Positions 44,570-53,216 of a stretch of DNA of 64,000 nucleotides are shown one piece after another. Each line of letters opens with the position of its first letter. The first letter of the stretch is position 1. Made by a program: the position numbers and the translations under genes. Below the pieces are notes generated by a model, which saw nothing but the letters and a program-made list of their open reading frames with translations, did no database searches and had not been told where the DNA came from. The stretch lies in contig CANGJJ010000001.1 of the NCBI GenBank assembly GCA_947454485.1, positions 434,001-498,000 of the forward strand, in the 5' to 3' direction. This DNA is from Beijerinckiaceae bacterium (GTDB lineage Bacteria; Pseudomonadota; Alphaproteobacteria; Rhizobiales; Beijerinckiaceae).

Positions 44570-44753
44570 GGCTTGTCCTGTTGGCGCTCACATAAGCGAG
44601 CAGGGCCGCTCAGGGAAGGCCCCCGCCCAAGTCAGCAGGCACCAACCGTGGCGCGAAGGCAGCGGCCAAGCTTTTCTAGCCTCGCTGTCTTGCCACAGCC
44701 AACCGCCTATGGCACAAGCCCCCCCGTCGATGGCGGCACGGCCCCACGATCTT

Positions 44754-44828
44754 GCTGCGGTAGCTCAGTGGTAGAGCACTCCATTGGTAATGGAGAGGTC
44801 GAGAGTTCAATCCTCTCTCGCAGCACCA
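44754..44828 (+). tRNA. tRNA-Thr (GGT)
   Basis: A 75-nt tRNA with encoded CCA. Acceptor GCTGCGG / TCGCAGC, D arm GCTCAGTGGTAGAGC, anticodon arm CTCCA-TTGGTAA-TGGAG giving GGT (reads ACC/ACU), T arm GAGAG-TTCAATC-CTCTC, discriminator A. Confidence 0.97.
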
Positions 44829-44947
44829 TCCCAAATCGCTTTCTCAAATCTGTTCGTTGCACCGTTGGTTGGCCTTCGGCGAGGCTCTCATCTTGCCTTG
44901 CGGCGGCAGCCTCTTCAAACTCATCTTTTGAACTGTTGGGGTGGACC

Positions 44948-45328
44948 ATGACGCTGATTGAGTCCGTGAAAATTTGCTTTCACAAATATGCAGTCTTTAA
45001 AGGCCGCGCATCGCGGTCCGAATATTGGTGGTTTTCACTCTTCTACACAGTTGGCACCATTGTGCTGAGCCTTGTGTCTGCCTCTGGCGCCATTGGCAGT
45101 TTGATCTATTCCATCTTCGCTCTTGGAGCACTTCTGCCCATGATCGGCGTCAGCGTGCGGCGGCTGCATGATATCGACCGTTCGGGTTGGTATTTTCTAG
45201 CCTTTTTGATCCCGCTTGTTGGCACGATCTTGTGGCTTGTCTGGTTCTGCCAACGTGGCACGCAAGGTGAGAACCGGTTTGGTCCCGATCCGCTGCCGAT
45301 CCATGAGACCTTGGCTATTGACGCCTGA
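44948..45328 (+). CDS. DUF805 family membrane protein
   Basis: A 126-aa inner-membrane protein with three to four helices. DUF805 hallmarks are the N-terminal YAVFKGRASRSEYWWFSLFY, VSVRRLHDIDRSGWY, and the C-terminal LVWFCQRGTQGENRFGPDP. Its role is not established. The true start is ATG 44948 with GGGGTGG upstream; the much longer frame beginning at 43736 crosses the tRNA-Thr and murA antisense and is an artefact. It is 119 bp downstream of tRNA-Thr. Confidence 0.9.
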   Translation: MTLIESVKICFHKYAVFKGRASRSEYWWFSLFYTVGTIVLSLVSASGAIGSLIYSIFALGALLPMIGVSVRRLHDIDRSGWYFLAFLIPLVGTILWLVWFCQRGTQGENRFGPDPLPIHETLAIDA

Positions 45329-45518
45329 CCCTGACGCACAGCCTGCGAGCAATGGCGCGCCCAGAGGCGCAGCTTTGCCGGCCTTGTATCAAAAAGCGCA
45401 ACAAACTCCGTCTTTTGAAGCGCAAACCATTCATTTGAAGCTGGTTTTGCCTGCACCTGAATAGACAAGGCTCGATCCTTGCGGTTTATCATGGGTCTTC
45501 CTGAGCTGGACGCCCGTG

Positions 45519-46319
45519 ATGAATGTCGCTGTAACCTCCTTTGAACCCGCAGACCGGCATGTGCCGGTGGGTTTGGAGCAGGTGCTCTTCCTCTATATCA
45601 ATCTCGACCGCTCGCCCGAGCGGCGTACGGATATTGAGCGTCAACTTCAGGCTCTGGGCGTGAATGCTGCGCGTGTCGCGGGTGTTGATGGTGTGGCTGT
45701 ATGGCCGCAGGTCAGCGAGGAGACGAAACAACGCTTTCGCTCCTGCCATGGGCGTGAGCTGCGCCCGGGTGAAGTTGGCTGCTATGACAGCCATCTGCGT
45801 GCGATGGATATGTTCCTCGCCTCCAGCTTTTCCCATGCGATCATTCTGGAAGATGATGCGCTGATCCCTGATACGCCCGATGTTTTGCAAAAGCTCTTTG
45901 CACAGGGCGCGGCGCAGAGTTGGGATTTTCTGCGGCTGCATAGTCGACGTGACTATCTGAGCCTGCCCGTGCAAGCGCTTGATGCGACCTATGGGTTGCA
46001 TGTCAATTTGACGCGCTCCACAGGCGCCACCGCCTATGCGCTCAACCGGCAAGCTGCGCAGGCTTTGCGACAGTCACTGGCACAGATTGAAGTGCCTTAT
46101 GATCACGCCTTTGATCGCCCGCACCATTTCGGCCTCAAATATCGTCACCTGAAGCCAGACCTGTTTCATGTGGCAGGCCATCCTTCGACGATTGAAACCG
46201 CACCCAGCGTCAAACAGCCAGCTTTGCGCAAAGTGCCGACCTTGTTTTGGCGCATGCGCTCGGAGATGGGGCGCTTCGTATGGTCTGTGTTGAATTATTT
46301 GCGCTATCGTCAGGCCTGA
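45519..46319 (+). CDS. Glycosyltransferase family 25 protein
   Basis: A 266-aa GT25 enzyme of the kind that adds galactose or glucose to lipooligosaccharide. Signatures: YINLDRSPERRTDIERQL, RPGEVGCYDSHLRAM, AIILEDDALI (metal/sugar-nucleotide EDD) and RSTGATAYALNRQAAQAL. A GTG at 45516 precedes ATG 45519; the latter is preferred. It is cytoplasmic with a basic tail that may face the membrane. It is convergent with the small exported gene and has no sugar-gene neighbours. Confidence 0.9.
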   Translation: MNVAVTSFEPADRHVPVGLEQVLFLYINLDRSPERRTDIERQLQALGVNAARVAGVDGVAVWPQVSEETKQRFRSCHGRELRPGEVGCYDSHLRAMDMFLASSFSHAIILEDDALIPDTPDVLQKLFAQGAAQSWDFLRLHSRRDYLSLPVQALDATYGLHVNLTRSTGATAYALNRQAAQALRQSLAQIEVPYDHAFDRPHHFGLKYRHLKPDLFHVAGHPSTIETAPSVKQPALRKVPTLFWRMRSEMGRFVWSVLNYLRYRQA

Positions 46320-46329
46320 GGGCTCGCGC

Positions 46330-46794
46330 CTATCGTCGGCATTCGTGCACGACTTTCTTCAATAGCGTGTTGATGATCTTCACTTCGGCGATCACTTTGC
46401 CGGTGGTTTCGCGCACGGTGAAATTCCCCTCTTCGATCATCGCAAAAACCGGATCTGTCATGGGCACTTTCGCCACGATCAAGCGTGAGTTGCCCACTGT
46501 TGTCACCGGTCCTGTGAAGAAGGCATTCTTGCGCTGGCTCGCCAAAGAGAATGTCCCCACGCGAGCTGTCGTGGGCGTATCAGTGGTGGTTGCGGAGAGA
46601 AACAATTCGAACTTCTCGCAGGCAATGGCAAAGGGCGCTTCTTGCGCGCGCTTGCTGCTATTTTCAAAGCTGAGCTGCTTGCCGCCCGCTGTGTCATAGA
46701 GCGTCCAGCTTGCCAGTTGCGCGAAAGAGGATGTTGCACCCGCGCCGAGCCAGAGGACTGCGGCAAGCCATGTAAGGGCCGTTCGGCTCTTCAT
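46330..46794 (-). CDS. Small exported protein of unknown function
   Basis: A 154-aa protein with a signal peptide ending SSFAQ and a mature part rich in beta-strand-like segments: LASWTLYDTAGGKQLSFENSS, then IACEKFELFLSAT and a C-terminal HECRR. Two cysteines could pair. It shows the general shape of small periplasmic invasion-associated-type proteins, but I cannot assign a family. Convergent with the GT25 gene by 10 bp, divergent from the TctC gene. Confidence 0.75.
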   Translation of the reverse strand: MKSRTALTWLAAVLWLGAGATSSFAQLASWTLYDTAGGKQLSFENSSKRAQEAPFAIACEKFELFLSATTTDTPTTARVGTFSLASQRKNAFFTGPVTTVGNSRLIVAKVPMTDPVFAMIEEGNFTVRETTGKVIAEVKIINTLLKKVVHECRR

Positions 46795-46959
46795 TGTTCA
46801 GCTCCAGTCATAGGAGAGATGCACATCTGATCTTATCTTCAGGAACGGCTGTGCGCGGATATTCTTGAGCCGCCGCGTGATCTTTTGCACAACTGCCGTG
46901 CTGGGCTATCATCATCCTGCAATTGGCCGTCAATCAAGCCAAGCATGGGGATGGAAACA

Positions 46960-47934
46960 ATGGACCGTCGCACGATCATTGTCGGGCTTGGCCTCGCGCC
47001 ATTTGTATCTTCAAGCACTTACGCGCAAGAGGCTTGGCCCACGCGCACCATCACCATGGTCGTCCCCTTTCCACCGGGCGGGCAGGGTGATTTGGCGGCC
47101 CGCCCCATCGCAGAGGCTTTGCGCGAGAAGCTCGGCCAATCTGTGATTGTCGAGAACAAGGGCGGCGGTGGTGGCAAGACGGGCAATGCGGCTGTCGCGC
47201 GCGCTGAGCCTGATGGCCATACTTTATTGATGACGCTTTCGTCCCTGGCTGTGTTGCCGGAGGCGGACCGTTTGTTCGCGCGACCACCAGCCTATGAAGT
47301 GTCAGACTTTGCCCCCATCGCGCGCATTCTGGCAGACCCGACTTTGCTCGCTGTGCCGGCCGATGCGCCTTGGAAGACGCTGCGTGATTTTGTGGAGGAT
47401 GCGAAGGCCAATCCCGGCAAGATCGCTTATGGCTCGTCTGGTCCCTATGGCACGTTGCATGTCGCCATGGAGATGTTTGCCACAGAGGCTGGCATCAAAT
47501 TGCTGCATGTACCTTTCACAGGGGCGGGGCCCGCGCTCAATGCGATGCTGCAGGGCTCGACCAAGGCGCTCGCCTCTGCGCCGGGTGTGCTCAAGCCACA
47601 GGCCGATGCAGGCGCCATTCGCGTGCTTGCCAATTGGGGCGCACAGCGCGTGCCCTCTTTCCCCGATGTGCCGACCTTCAAAGAGCTCGGCTATCCCAAT
47701 GTGGAGTTTTACATCTGGGCTGGTTTGTTCGCGCCCAAAAATACCCCGCCTGCCGTTGTTGCGCGCCTGCGCACAGAGGTGCGCGCGGCGATGGACAATC
47801 CGCAAATCAAGCAGATCTTTGCCAATGCTGGCAGCCCGCCGGCATGGCTTGATGCGCCTGATTTTCAGAGCTTCGTGACTGAAGACAGCGCTCGCCTCAT
47901 CCGTGCCGTGCAAAAGATCGGCAAGGTTGAGTGA
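46960..47934 (+). CDS. Orphan TctC/Bug periplasmic receptor
   Basis: A 324-aa receptor of the WPxRxIT branch. The signal (MDRRTIIVGLGLAPFVSSSTYAQ) is followed by WPTRTITMVVPFPPGGQGDLAARPIAEAL, then VENKGGGGGKTGNAAVARAEPDG and the C-terminal LFAPKNTPPAVVARL. In-frame ATGs exist at 46945, 46951 and 46960; the last fits the signal best. No TctAB is adjacent. It is convergent with the cytochrome c gene, 14 bp away. The ligand is unknown; it might feed the periplasmic ThDP enzyme's substrate, but that is speculation. Confidence 0.9.
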   Translation: MDRRTIIVGLGLAPFVSSSTYAQEAWPTRTITMVVPFPPGGQGDLAARPIAEALREKLGQSVIVENKGGGGGKTGNAAVARAEPDGHTLLMTLSSLAVLPEADRLFARPPAYEVSDFAPIARILADPTLLAVPADAPWKTLRDFVEDAKANPGKIAYGSSGPYGTLHVAMEMFATEAGIKLLHVPFTGAGPALNAMLQGSTKALASAPGVLKPQADAGAIRVLANWGAQRVPSFPDVPTFKELGYPNVEFYIWAGLFAPKNTPPAVVARLRTEVRAAMDNPQIKQIFANAGSPPAWLDAPDFQSFVTEDSARLIRAVQKIGKVE

Positions 47935-47948
47935 GCGCTGTCAGGTTT

Positions 47949-48287
47949 TCATGGATTATTCAGCAGCGGAATATCTTTGAAGGCAGGGGGTGGTTTGATC
48001 GAGCTGAGATAGGCATGAATATCGGCCATCTCAGCATCGCTCACCATATTCGCGCTAAAGGCCGGCATCTGCGTGGCGGCGGCATTACGCACAAAGGCGA
48101 CGAAGCTTTCCAGCGCCAGTGGTTCAGGTGCGAGTTTGGGCCCAGTGTTGGCGCCCTGGCCCACAGTGCCGTGGCACTGATAGCAACCGACCTTCATGAA
48201 GATCTCTTTACCGCGAGCAGCATCTGCGGCTTGCGCGGCTGTTGCGCTGAGCGCTGCGAGGGCGAAGCTGATCAAAAGTTTTTTCAT
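47949..48287 (-). CDS. Exported c-type cytochrome (class I)
   Basis: A 112-aa protein: signal peptide (1-21, AQAAD), single haem motif CYQCH (Cys35, Cys38, His39), then a likely Met ligand in QMPAFS (Met74), and EMADIHAYLSSIKPP at the end. It carries electrons in the periplasm. It starts 10 nt after the stop of the Tat-exported ThDP enzyme, so the two are one operon; it is the likely electron acceptor of that enzyme (inference). No oxidase is nearby. Confidence 0.92.
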   Translation of the reverse strand: MKKLLISFALAALSATAAQAADAARGKEIFMKVGCYQCHGTVGQGANTGPKLAPEPLALESFVAFVRNAAATQMPAFSANMVSDAEMADIHAYLSSIKPPPAFKDIPLLNNP

Positions 48288-48297
48288 GTCGCTCTCC

Positions 48298-50247
48298 TCA
48301 GCGCGGCTGCGTCAGCACATCAACCAGAACGGGCTCGCCCGCTTTGGCAATTTGCACAGCTCGGCGCAGCGCGGGTCCAAGATCCTTAGGGTCGCCAATC
48401 GGGCCGATCCCTTCCACTCCCATCGACTTTGCCATCATCGCAAAATTGATATGCGGATTTTCAATCGTCGTGCCGATGCTTGCGCGACCCACTCCGCGAT
48501 CACGCCAATTACCGACGCGCTGCACATGCATCACTTCTTGATGATAGGCGCGATTGTTATGCATGATGGTCAGCAGCGGAATATTATGATGCGCAGCCGT
48601 CCAGATACCGCCCGGCCCATACATCATATCTCCGTCGCCTTGAATATTGACGACCAAGCGTTTGTGCTCGCGATGGGCGAGGGCCGCACCCACGGCAGCG
48701 CCAAGTCCATAGCCCTGACCGGCGCCCCCTGAATCGCCAATGAACTGCCACGGCTTTTCGAATTTCCAGATACGATGCGGCCAATTGCTCAGACGCACAT
48801 CGCGCGACACCAAGGCCCAATCATGCTCCTTGATGACAGCCCAAAGCTCAGCCGACAGACGTGCGCTCGAAATCGGCGAGGCATCCCAGCCATAGGTCGC
48901 ATCCACACTCAGCAAGCGCTCGCGCTGTTTGATGCCCGCTGCACCAAAGGTCGTTTTGCGCTTGTCAGCTGCGGAGCGGAACTCAGGCGTGATGGCTGAT
49001 TTCACCATTTCGATGAGGCCGGGCAAGCTTGCCTCTGCATCAGCCGCAATCGCCAGATCGACATCTTGGAAGCGCTGGAAGTCTTGATAATTGGCCTTCA
49101 TGAAGACATCGCGTGAATTGATGCTGACGAGCTTCACGCTGTCCTTCAGGCGTCGGCCCTGTTTGGGCTCAGCCACATCCGAATAACTATTCACCACGCC
49201 CCAGAAGTCGGCGAGTTCGAGGCCCAGAATGACATCGGCAGCGCCAATCGTGCCGCGTGCGCGGTCGGTGCCATTGAGCGGATGATGGCTTGGGAAATTC
49301 TGGCGGCCCATCTGGTCAACGACCGGCGCACCGAGAAGTTCGGCGAGCTCGACGAGCAAGGGCTGGAAGCGATGTGACCGCGCGCCGCGATCAACCACAA
49401 TGACCGGGTTCTGCGCACCAACAAGCATGCGCGCGACTTCCTTCAGCGCCTCGATGTCGGCAGAGGGAGGCGAGACGCGCGTCAGCTTGGGGATTTTCAA
49501 GCTCGCATCAGTAAAGCCTTCTTGCAGATGCGCATCCAGCGAAATGGCAACAGGGCCGTAGGGCGGTGTCATCGCAATCTTATGCGCGCGCATCATGGCT
49601 TCTGCGCAGGCCTGCAGCGATTGGGGTTGATCATCCCATTTGGTGAAGTCGCGAATGAGAGCAAGGGGGTCTTGAGCGGCATGGGTGGTGGGCACGCCCG
49701 GCGGGCGATGCGCAGCATCCATATGGTTGCCCGACATGACCAGCATGGGCGCCCGATCAGCCCAAGCGTTATAGAAAGCCATCGTGGCATGTTGAATGCC
49801 AACTGTACCGTGGAACAGAAGACCCATCGGGCGGTTGGAGACTTTCGCATAGCCATGGGCCATGGCAGTTGCGATCTCTTCATGCGTGGCGGTGAGAAGC
49901 TCGGGCTTCTTGTTCATCGCATAGGAGTTGATCGATTCATGCAGACCACGGCAGCTCGAGGCCGGATTGGTTGCGACATAATCAATATCGAGCGCGCGTA
50001 GCACATCGACCATAAAGTCAGAGCCAGGGCGTGCACCGGGGCCAGCGCTGGTGACAGCGGCTGGAATGAGCTGAGGCTCGCCAATCTCAGCTTCCATCTG
50101 TGCGGCACTGGGGGGCAGGGCATGGGTGGGCAGTGGCGCCGCATTGGCCTCGCTTGTGGCCTGTGGAGCCGCGACTGCAGCAGCGCTCGACGCAGCCGCA
50201 GCGGTTAGAAATTTGCGGCGATTTACGCCAGCCTCCGACTTGCCCAT
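48298..50247 (-). CDS. Tat-exported thiamine-diphosphate-dependent enzyme (acetolactate synthase/benzoylformate decarboxylase-like)
   Basis: A 649-aa ThDP enzyme with a twin-arginine signal (NRRKFLTAAAASSAAAV, RR at 10-11), so it folds with cofactor in the cytoplasm and acts in the periplasm. The Pyr domain has the activating Glu123 in THEEIATAMAHGYAKV; the PP domain has GDGDMMYGPGGIWT (537-540 onward) and NN at 564-565, closing the ThDP/Mg motif. The middle domain (~260-420) is of the FAD/regulatory fold. GGGGAGGA precedes ATG 50247. It is followed at 10 nt by a cytochrome c gene, which suggests a dehydrogenase or oxidase role on a 2-oxoacid. Ordinary relatives are cytoplasmic. Substrate unknown. 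Confidence 0.92.
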   Translation of the reverse strand: MGKSEAGVNRRKFLTAAAASSAAAVAAPQATSEANAAPLPTHALPPSAAQMEAEIGEPQLIPAAVTSAGPGARPGSDFMVDVLRALDIDYVATNPASSCRGLHESINSYAMNKKPELLTATHEEIATAMAHGYAKVSNRPMGLLFHGTVGIQHATMAFYNAWADRAPMLVMSGNHMDAAHRPPGVPTTHAAQDPLALIRDFTKWDDQPQSLQACAEAMMRAHKIAMTPPYGPVAISLDAHLQEGFTDASLKIPKLTRVSPPSADIEALKEVARMLVGAQNPVIVVDRGARSHRFQPLLVELAELLGAPVVDQMGRQNFPSHHPLNGTDRARGTIGAADVILGLELADFWGVVNSYSDVAEPKQGRRLKDSVKLVSINSRDVFMKANYQDFQRFQDVDLAIAADAEASLPGLIEMVKSAITPEFRSAADKRKTTFGAAGIKQRERLLSVDATYGWDASPISSARLSAELWAVIKEHDWALVSRDVRLSNWPHRIWKFEKPWQFIGDSGGAGQGYGLGAAVGAALAHREHKRLVVNIQGDGDMMYGPGGIWTAAHHNIPLLTIMHNNRAYHQEVMHVQRVGNWRDRGVGRASIGTTIENPHINFAMMAKSMGVEGIGPIGDPKDLGPALRRAVQIAKAGEPVLVDVLTQPR

Positions 50248-50468
50248 GGCATCCTCCCCAATGTGATGGGCGCATCCTACTGGTGGAGGGTGATTCCGCA
50301 AGGCAGAGCTGGGCTCCAGTTCCTTTGGGAGAGAAAGGCGGCCGCCAGCCAAGCTGGCAACGGCGAATTAACCATGTCGGGTCACAATGGACCTGCATGG
50401 GTCATGGGATGGGCAGATTGTCGCCACATCCGCTGCCTATGCGAAGGCTCGTTCTCAAGGCGGCGACC

Positions 50469-51743
50469 ATGGTTTTGATGCGCGCGTATCCATTGCGCAA
50501 TTGGCTGATCGGCAGTCTCATGGCTGCGACCGCACTCACCGCGCCCGCTTGGGGCAGTTCGCGCGGCGATGTGCCTGCGCCTGCCGCCCTCATTTCGGCT
50601 ATGGCCTCGAAAAATATGGATCAATCCGCGCCGATCCTCGTGCGCGTCTTCAAAATGGAATCTGTGCTCGAAGTCTGGAAACAGACGCGCACAGGCCGTT
50701 ATGAATTGCTGAAATCCTATCCGATCTGTCGCTGGTCGGGGCAACTCGGCCCCAAGCGCAAACAGGGTGATCGTCAGGCGCCTGAGGGTTTTTATTCGGT
50801 TGGCCCGCGCCAGATGAATCCCAACTCAGCCTATTATCTGTCCTTTGATACCGGCTTTCCCAATGCCTATGACCGCGCGCAAGGTGCGTCTGGTTCGGCT
50901 TTGATGGTGCATGGTTCCTGCTCTTCGGCCGGATGCTATGCGATGACCGATCAGCAGATCTCCGAAATATTCGCGCTCGCGCGTGACTCTCTGGCCGCTG
51001 GCCAGCGCGCTTTTCAGTTTCAGGCCTATCCCTTCCGCATGACACCCAAAAATCTTGCGCGTCATCGCGGCGACAGCAATATCGCCTTCTGGCGTCAGTT
51101 GAAGGAAGGCTATGATTTCTTCGAAGCAACACGCCTTGAGCCGCGTGTCTCGATGAGCGGCAATCGCTATGCGTTCAATCTCGACAGTCCAGCCGAAGAG
51201 CGCATCGCGCGTCAACGCCATGCCGAAGAAGAAAGCCGCATTGCCGAATTGATCACTGCAGGCACAGAGGCTGTTCGCACCGTCTATCAAGACGGCGGGC
51301 AGAATGCGATTTTCACTGCCATGCATGGCAATTCAGGTTTGGGCGACATCAGTCGCCCCGATGCTTTGGCCTATGCAGGCCGCGAGATTGTCGTCACACC
51401 GGGCAAGTCTTGGATTGCGGGTCTCTTCACCGGCAAGGATCAGCCCGCCCAGCCCATCGCAGCCAAATTGGTCAAAGCAGCGCCCGTTGCAGTTGAGCCG
51501 CGCCGCGAGCCAGTGCAAATGGCAGCTATGACGGCTGTGCCACTGCCGCCATTGCGCTCAACTGTGGATGCTGTGCTGGAGATGGCACCTGCACCACTGC
51601 CGCCCTCGCGCAGGTCCGATACGCCTTTTGATGGTGAGTTGCGGTTGCCGCCAGCGCTTGCGCCCATGTCGGGCTCTTTACCTATTTTGCCGACGAGTTT
51701 TGCGCCGCGTAAATTGGTGCTGGCGCATAAGGTCGATCTTTAG
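50469..51743 (+). CDS. L,D-transpeptidase (YkuD/YafK-like), exported
   Basis: A 424-aa envelope enzyme. A signal peptide (1-29, APAWGS) is followed by a YkuD catalytic domain with the His148/Cys156 motif VHGSCSSAGCYAM, which cross-links or releases peptidoglycan. The upstream pattern RVFKMESVLEVWK resembles the YafK branch. A C-terminal extension of ~130 residues is Pro/Ala-rich with repeated PLPP, likely a wall- or membrane-associated tail. AAGG lies upstream of ATG 50469. It is divergent from the ThDP enzyme across about 220 bp and convergent with the SDR at 51748. Role in 3-3 cross-linking or in lipoprotein anchoring is not resolved. Confidence 0.87.
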   Translation: MVLMRAYPLRNWLIGSLMAATALTAPAWGSSRGDVPAPAALISAMASKNMDQSAPILVRVFKMESVLEVWKQTRTGRYELLKSYPICRWSGQLGPKRKQGDRQAPEGFYSVGPRQMNPNSAYYLSFDTGFPNAYDRAQGASGSALMVHGSCSSAGCYAMTDQQISEIFALARDSLAAGQRAFQFQAYPFRMTPKNLARHRGDSNIAFWRQLKEGYDFFEATRLEPRVSMSGNRYAFNLDSPAEERIARQRHAEEESRIAELITAGTEAVRTVYQDGGQNAIFTAMHGNSGLGDISRPDALAYAGREIVVTPGKSWIAGLFTGKDQPAQPIAAKLVKAAPVAVEPRREPVQMAAMTAVPLPPLRSTVDAVLEMAPAPLPPSRRSDTPFDGELRLPPALAPMSGSLPILPTSFAPRKLVLAHKVDL

Positions 51744-51747
51744 CGCC

Positions 51748-52491
51748 TTACCACATCACGCTGCCGCCATTGGGATGGATGATTTGCCCCGTGATGTAAG
51801 AGGCGCGCTCGCTCAATAAAAAGTCGACGACGCTTGCGACTTCTTCGGGCTGGCCAAGACGGCCCATAGGCACACGCTCGCCACGTTTGGCTTTATGATG
51901 CGCCCAGTCTGCATCGCTTTTGCCTTTGCGCAATAGCGGCGTTTCAATCGGGCCAGGACCCACAGAATTGCAGCGAATGTTAAAGGGCGCAAATTCCAGC
52001 GCGAGCGATTTGGTCAGCGCATAGATGCCAGCTTTGGCCGCTGCATAGCCCGATCCTTGCGGATGGCCCGTGATGGAATAATCAGACCCCGTGGTGACAA
52101 TCGCGCCAGAGTGACGCGCGCACATTTGCGGCAAAATGGCCTGCGTGCAGAAAAACACGCCTTTGATATGGGTGTGAATAACGCTGTCCCAATCAGCCTC
52201 GCTCCACTCTTCGAAGGGCAATTTGGGGCTGATGCCTGCGTTGCAAAAGAGCGCATGAATATCGCCGACCATATCTGTGGCCTCTTTGACCATTGCAGTG
52301 ACAGCGGCTTTGCTCGCCACATCAACCTCTACGGCCACGGCTTTACCGCCCTGCGCTTTGATGGCCTGTGCAGCCTCGCGCGCGCCTGCGATATTGCGAT
52401 CAGCGATGACGACTTGCATGGTTGCGCTGAGACGTTTGGCTGTGGCCAATCCGATGCCGCTGGCTGCGCCCGTGATGAGAACCGTCTTCAT
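51748..52491 (-). CDS. SDR-family oxidoreductase
   Basis: A 247-aa classical short-chain dehydrogenase. The cofactor motif TGAASGIG, IADRNIAG (Asp after strand 2, favouring NAD), NAGISP and the catalytic triad in GSDYSITGHPQGSGYAAAKAG (Tyr, Lys) are intact. It probably oxidises a secondary alcohol or cis-diol. Third gene of a receptor-SDR-SDR operon, 8 bp after the previous SDR. Substrate unknown. Confidence 0.92.
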   Translation of the reverse strand: MKTVLITGAASGIGLATAKRLSATMQVVIADRNIAGAREAAQAIKAQGGKAVAVEVDVASKAAVTAMVKEATDMVGDIHALFCNAGISPKLPFEEWSEADWDSVIHTHIKGVFFCTQAILPQMCARHSGAIVTTGSDYSITGHPQGSGYAAAKAGIYALTKSLALEFAPFNIRCNSVGPGPIETPLLRKGKSDADWAHHKAKRGERVPMGRLGQPEEVASVVDFLLSERASYITGQIIHPNGGSVMW

Positions 52492-52499
52492 GCGCCCTC

Positions 52500-53216
52500 C
52501 TAAAACAGGCCAGCGCCACCGGTGATCCGCAGATCTTGTCCGGTGATATAAGAGCTGTCATCGCTCAGCAGAAAAGTCACCGCCTGCGCCATATCTTGCG
52601 GCTGGCCGATGCGGCCGAGCGGTACTTTGGCCGCTTTCGCATAGAGTTCTTCATCGGTCGCATGGCCACGCGGTTGCGGCGTATCTGTGACGCCGGGTGA
52701 GACGACATTCACGCGAATACCATCGCGCGCCGTCTCTAGGGCCAGCGTGCGCGCAAGACCTAAAATGCCACCTTTGGTCGCAGCATAATGTGCACCCGTG
52801 GCTGAGCCCGTGCGCGCAATGGACGAGGCGAAAAGCACGATACTGCCTTTGCCCTGTGCGCGCAGGATCGGGAGCATAGCCTGACAGGCAAAGAAGGGGC
52901 CTTTGAGATTGATGTCGAGATGGCGATCGAATGTCTCTTCATCCAGCTCCAGATAAGGACGCCGCTGGATGATGCCCGCGCAGGCCACCAAACCTGTCAT
53001 GATGTGGCTGCGCGCCTCACTCTCAATTGCCTCTTTCTGGCGCTGAAAATCGCGCACATCCAGTTCAACAAAAGTGCAGTCGCCGCTCAGCTCATCAAAG
53101 CGACCACGCGCGATGTCAAAACCCAGAATGCGGTAGCCCTCACTGAGCAGGCAGCGGGCGGTCTCAAAACCAATCCCGCTACCAATCCCGGTGAGAACAA
53201 CAGTGCCTTTGCTCAT
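52500..53216 (-). CDS. SDR-family oxidoreductase
   Basis: A 238-aa short-chain dehydrogenase. Motifs: TGIGSGIG, FDIARG (Asp after strand 2), CAGIIQ in place of NAG, and ASSIARTGSATGAHYAATKGG with Ser, Tyr and Lys. Its ATG overlaps the receptor gene's stop (ATGA), so it is translationally coupled. It differs clearly from the following SDR, so the two may act in sequence or on related alcohols. Confidence 0.92.
   Translation of the reverse strand: MSKGTVVLTGIGSGIGFETARCLLSEGYRILGFDIARGRFDELSGDCTFVELDVRDFQRQKEAIESEARSHIMTGLVACAGIIQRRPYLELDEETFDRHLDINLKGPFFACQAMLPILRAQGKGSIVLFASSIARTGSATGAHYAATKGGILGLARTLALETARDGIRVNVVSPGVTDTPQPRGHATDEELYAKAAKVPLGRIGQPQDMAQAVTFLLSDDSSYITGQDLRITGGAGLF

Noticed and set aside
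43736-44947. Upstream extension of the DUF805 gene to a 530-aa protein
   Set aside because: It runs antisense to murA and the 68-aa gene and straight through tRNA-Thr. The DUF805 family start is at 44948.
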